6,652 bases of DNA from Lentisphaeria bacterium UBA1829. GTDB taxonomy: Bacteria; Verrucomicrobiota; Lentisphaeria; Victivallales; UBA1829. The notes beneath the pieces were generated by a model. It did no database searches. It was not told the origin of the DNA and saw nothing but the letters and a program-made list of their open reading frames with translations. Position 1 is the stretch's first letter. Each line of letters starts with the position of its first letter. Below, one piece after another: positions 6,048-6,652 of the stretch. The DNA lies in assembly GCA_002338895.1 (NCBI GenBank), contig DDJH01000109.1, positions 1-6,652 of the forward strand, in the 5' to 3' direction. The translations under genes and the position numbers were made by a program.

Positions 6048-6652
6048 ATGGCCAAAAGACGAAGCTTTTCCTACGCCCTTCTCGGGTCGGTGAGAAACAA
6101 AATTTCCACGCCGCTGCCCTTTTCCGTCCATGCGATGGGGCATGCCATGCGCTTTTTCCCCTATATGGAGGATCTGCCGGCGCGGGAGGATCCGTTTGTC
6201 GAACTGTACTGGTGCATCAGCGGATCCGGAAAGTTCTATCTGGAAGACGGCTCCGAAGAGATCATGCGTCCGGGGGATGTGTTCTACCGTCTGGAATCCG
6301 AACGCCATTATCACGAGATCGTGGAGGAGCCGTGGGAGTATCGATGGCTGACGTTCGCAGGTCCCCTGGCCGAGGCTCTGCTGAAATCCTACTGCTTCCC
6401 GCACAAATGCTTTCACGCGGGGCCGTGTCCGCATGAGCTGTACATGCGTCTGGAGAAACTGATGCGCCAGAGAAACGATTACGGATACCGGGAGTCGGTC
6501 GCCGTGATCTGTTCCATTCTCGCGCGGGTCGGCGGACAGGAGCAGGAACTCTCGGTCAATCCTGATCTCGTCGGCCGTGCAACGGATGTCTGCTCCATCT
6601 ATTATCAGGACCCGACGTTCGACATCAACACCCTTGCCTCCATTCTCCACGT
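6048..6652 (+). CDS. AraC-family transcriptional regulator, 3' end outside the window
   Basis: An open frame runs from ATG 6048 to the window end, giving 201 complete codons with no stop. GGAG at 6038-6041, six bases upstream, fixes the start. The N-terminal part has a cupin-like sensor pattern: FVELYWCISGSGKFYL (50-65), MRPGDVFY (73-80, the PGDV turn typical of AraC-type ligand-binding domains) and EYRWLTFAG (97-105). From about residue 177 the sequence RATDVCSIYYQDPTF, then INTLASILH, matches the opening of the AraC DNA-binding domain (helix, then the first helix-turn-helix). Most of the DNA-binding domain lies beyond the edge. Such proteins bind a sugar or related effector and usually activate neighbouring genes. 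It is divergent from the pseudopilin-hydrolase unit, its most likely target; the ligand is unknown. No signal peptide or membrane segment is seen. Confidence 0.88.
   Translation, partial: MAKRRSFSYALLGSVRNKISTPLPFSVHAMGHAMRFFPYMEDLPAREDPFVELYWCISGSGKFYLEDGSEEIMRPGDVFYRLESERHYHEIVEEPWEYRWLTFAGPLAEALLKSYCFPHKCFHAGPCPHELYMRLEKLMRQRNDYGYRESVAVICSILARVGGQEQELSVNPDLVGRATDVCSIYYQDPTFDINTLASILH

Noticed and set aside
4883..6055. A 390-codon minus-strand open frame spanning the pseudopilin gene and the divergent region
   Set aside because: It runs out of frame through the well-supported pseudopilin gene and both promoters, and its product is a low-complexity frame-shifted version.
5768..6436. A 222-codon + strand open frame across the divergent region into the regulator
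   Set aside because: It starts antisense inside the pseudopilin gene and crosses the AraC-type gene in the wrong frame. The true regulator frame starts at 6048 with a good binding site and shows cupin and helix-turn-helix patterns.

Overview
The window looks like a polysaccharide-utilisation segment from a Lentisphaerota (Victivallales-like) bacterium. This is inferred from three things seen together: a short pilin-like protein with an FTLIELL prepilin start and a C-terminal H-X9-DG motif, a very large secreted multi-domain glycoside hydrolase, and an AraC-type regulator. No ribosomal or housekeeping marker is present, and a relative such as Planctomycetota cannot be excluded.

Left part (1-1484, + strand): a 96-base non-coding leader is followed by two overlapping genes that share a GTGA junction. 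The first (97-609) is a short CBM9-like module with no signal peptide, apparently lacking the usual N-terminal strand. The second (606-1484) is an exported protein made of two jelly-roll (carbohydrate-binding-like) modules with no catalytic domain.

Middle (1485-1677): the space between two convergent genes is packed with inverted repeats: one long interrupted hairpin, one weaker hairpin, and two identical 29-base copies of a perfect 10-bp stem-loop. None is followed by a T-tract.

Right part (1678-6652): read from the right, an AraC-family regulator (6048 to the window end, incomplete) is divergent from a two-gene minus-strand unit, the H-X9-DG pseudopilin-like gene (5116-5820) followed 45 bases later by a 1130-residue secreted hydrolase (1678-5070). 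Promoter-like elements for both directions lie in the 227-base divergent region. The simplest reading is that the regulator senses a carbohydrate-related signal and controls the pseudopilin and hydrolase. The hydrolase has the clan GH-A pattern, with candidate acid/base Glu605 (in an Asn-Glu pair) and candidate nucleophile Glu774, preceded by about 450 residues of beta-rich accessory modules. Its substrate cannot be read from the sequence.

No CRISPR array, tRNA, rRNA, transposase or attachment site was seen. The most unusual signals are the hairpin repeats between the convergent genes, the unassigned hydrolase architecture, and the near-complete absence of TTA, CTA and TCA codons except in the first 30 codons of three genes.
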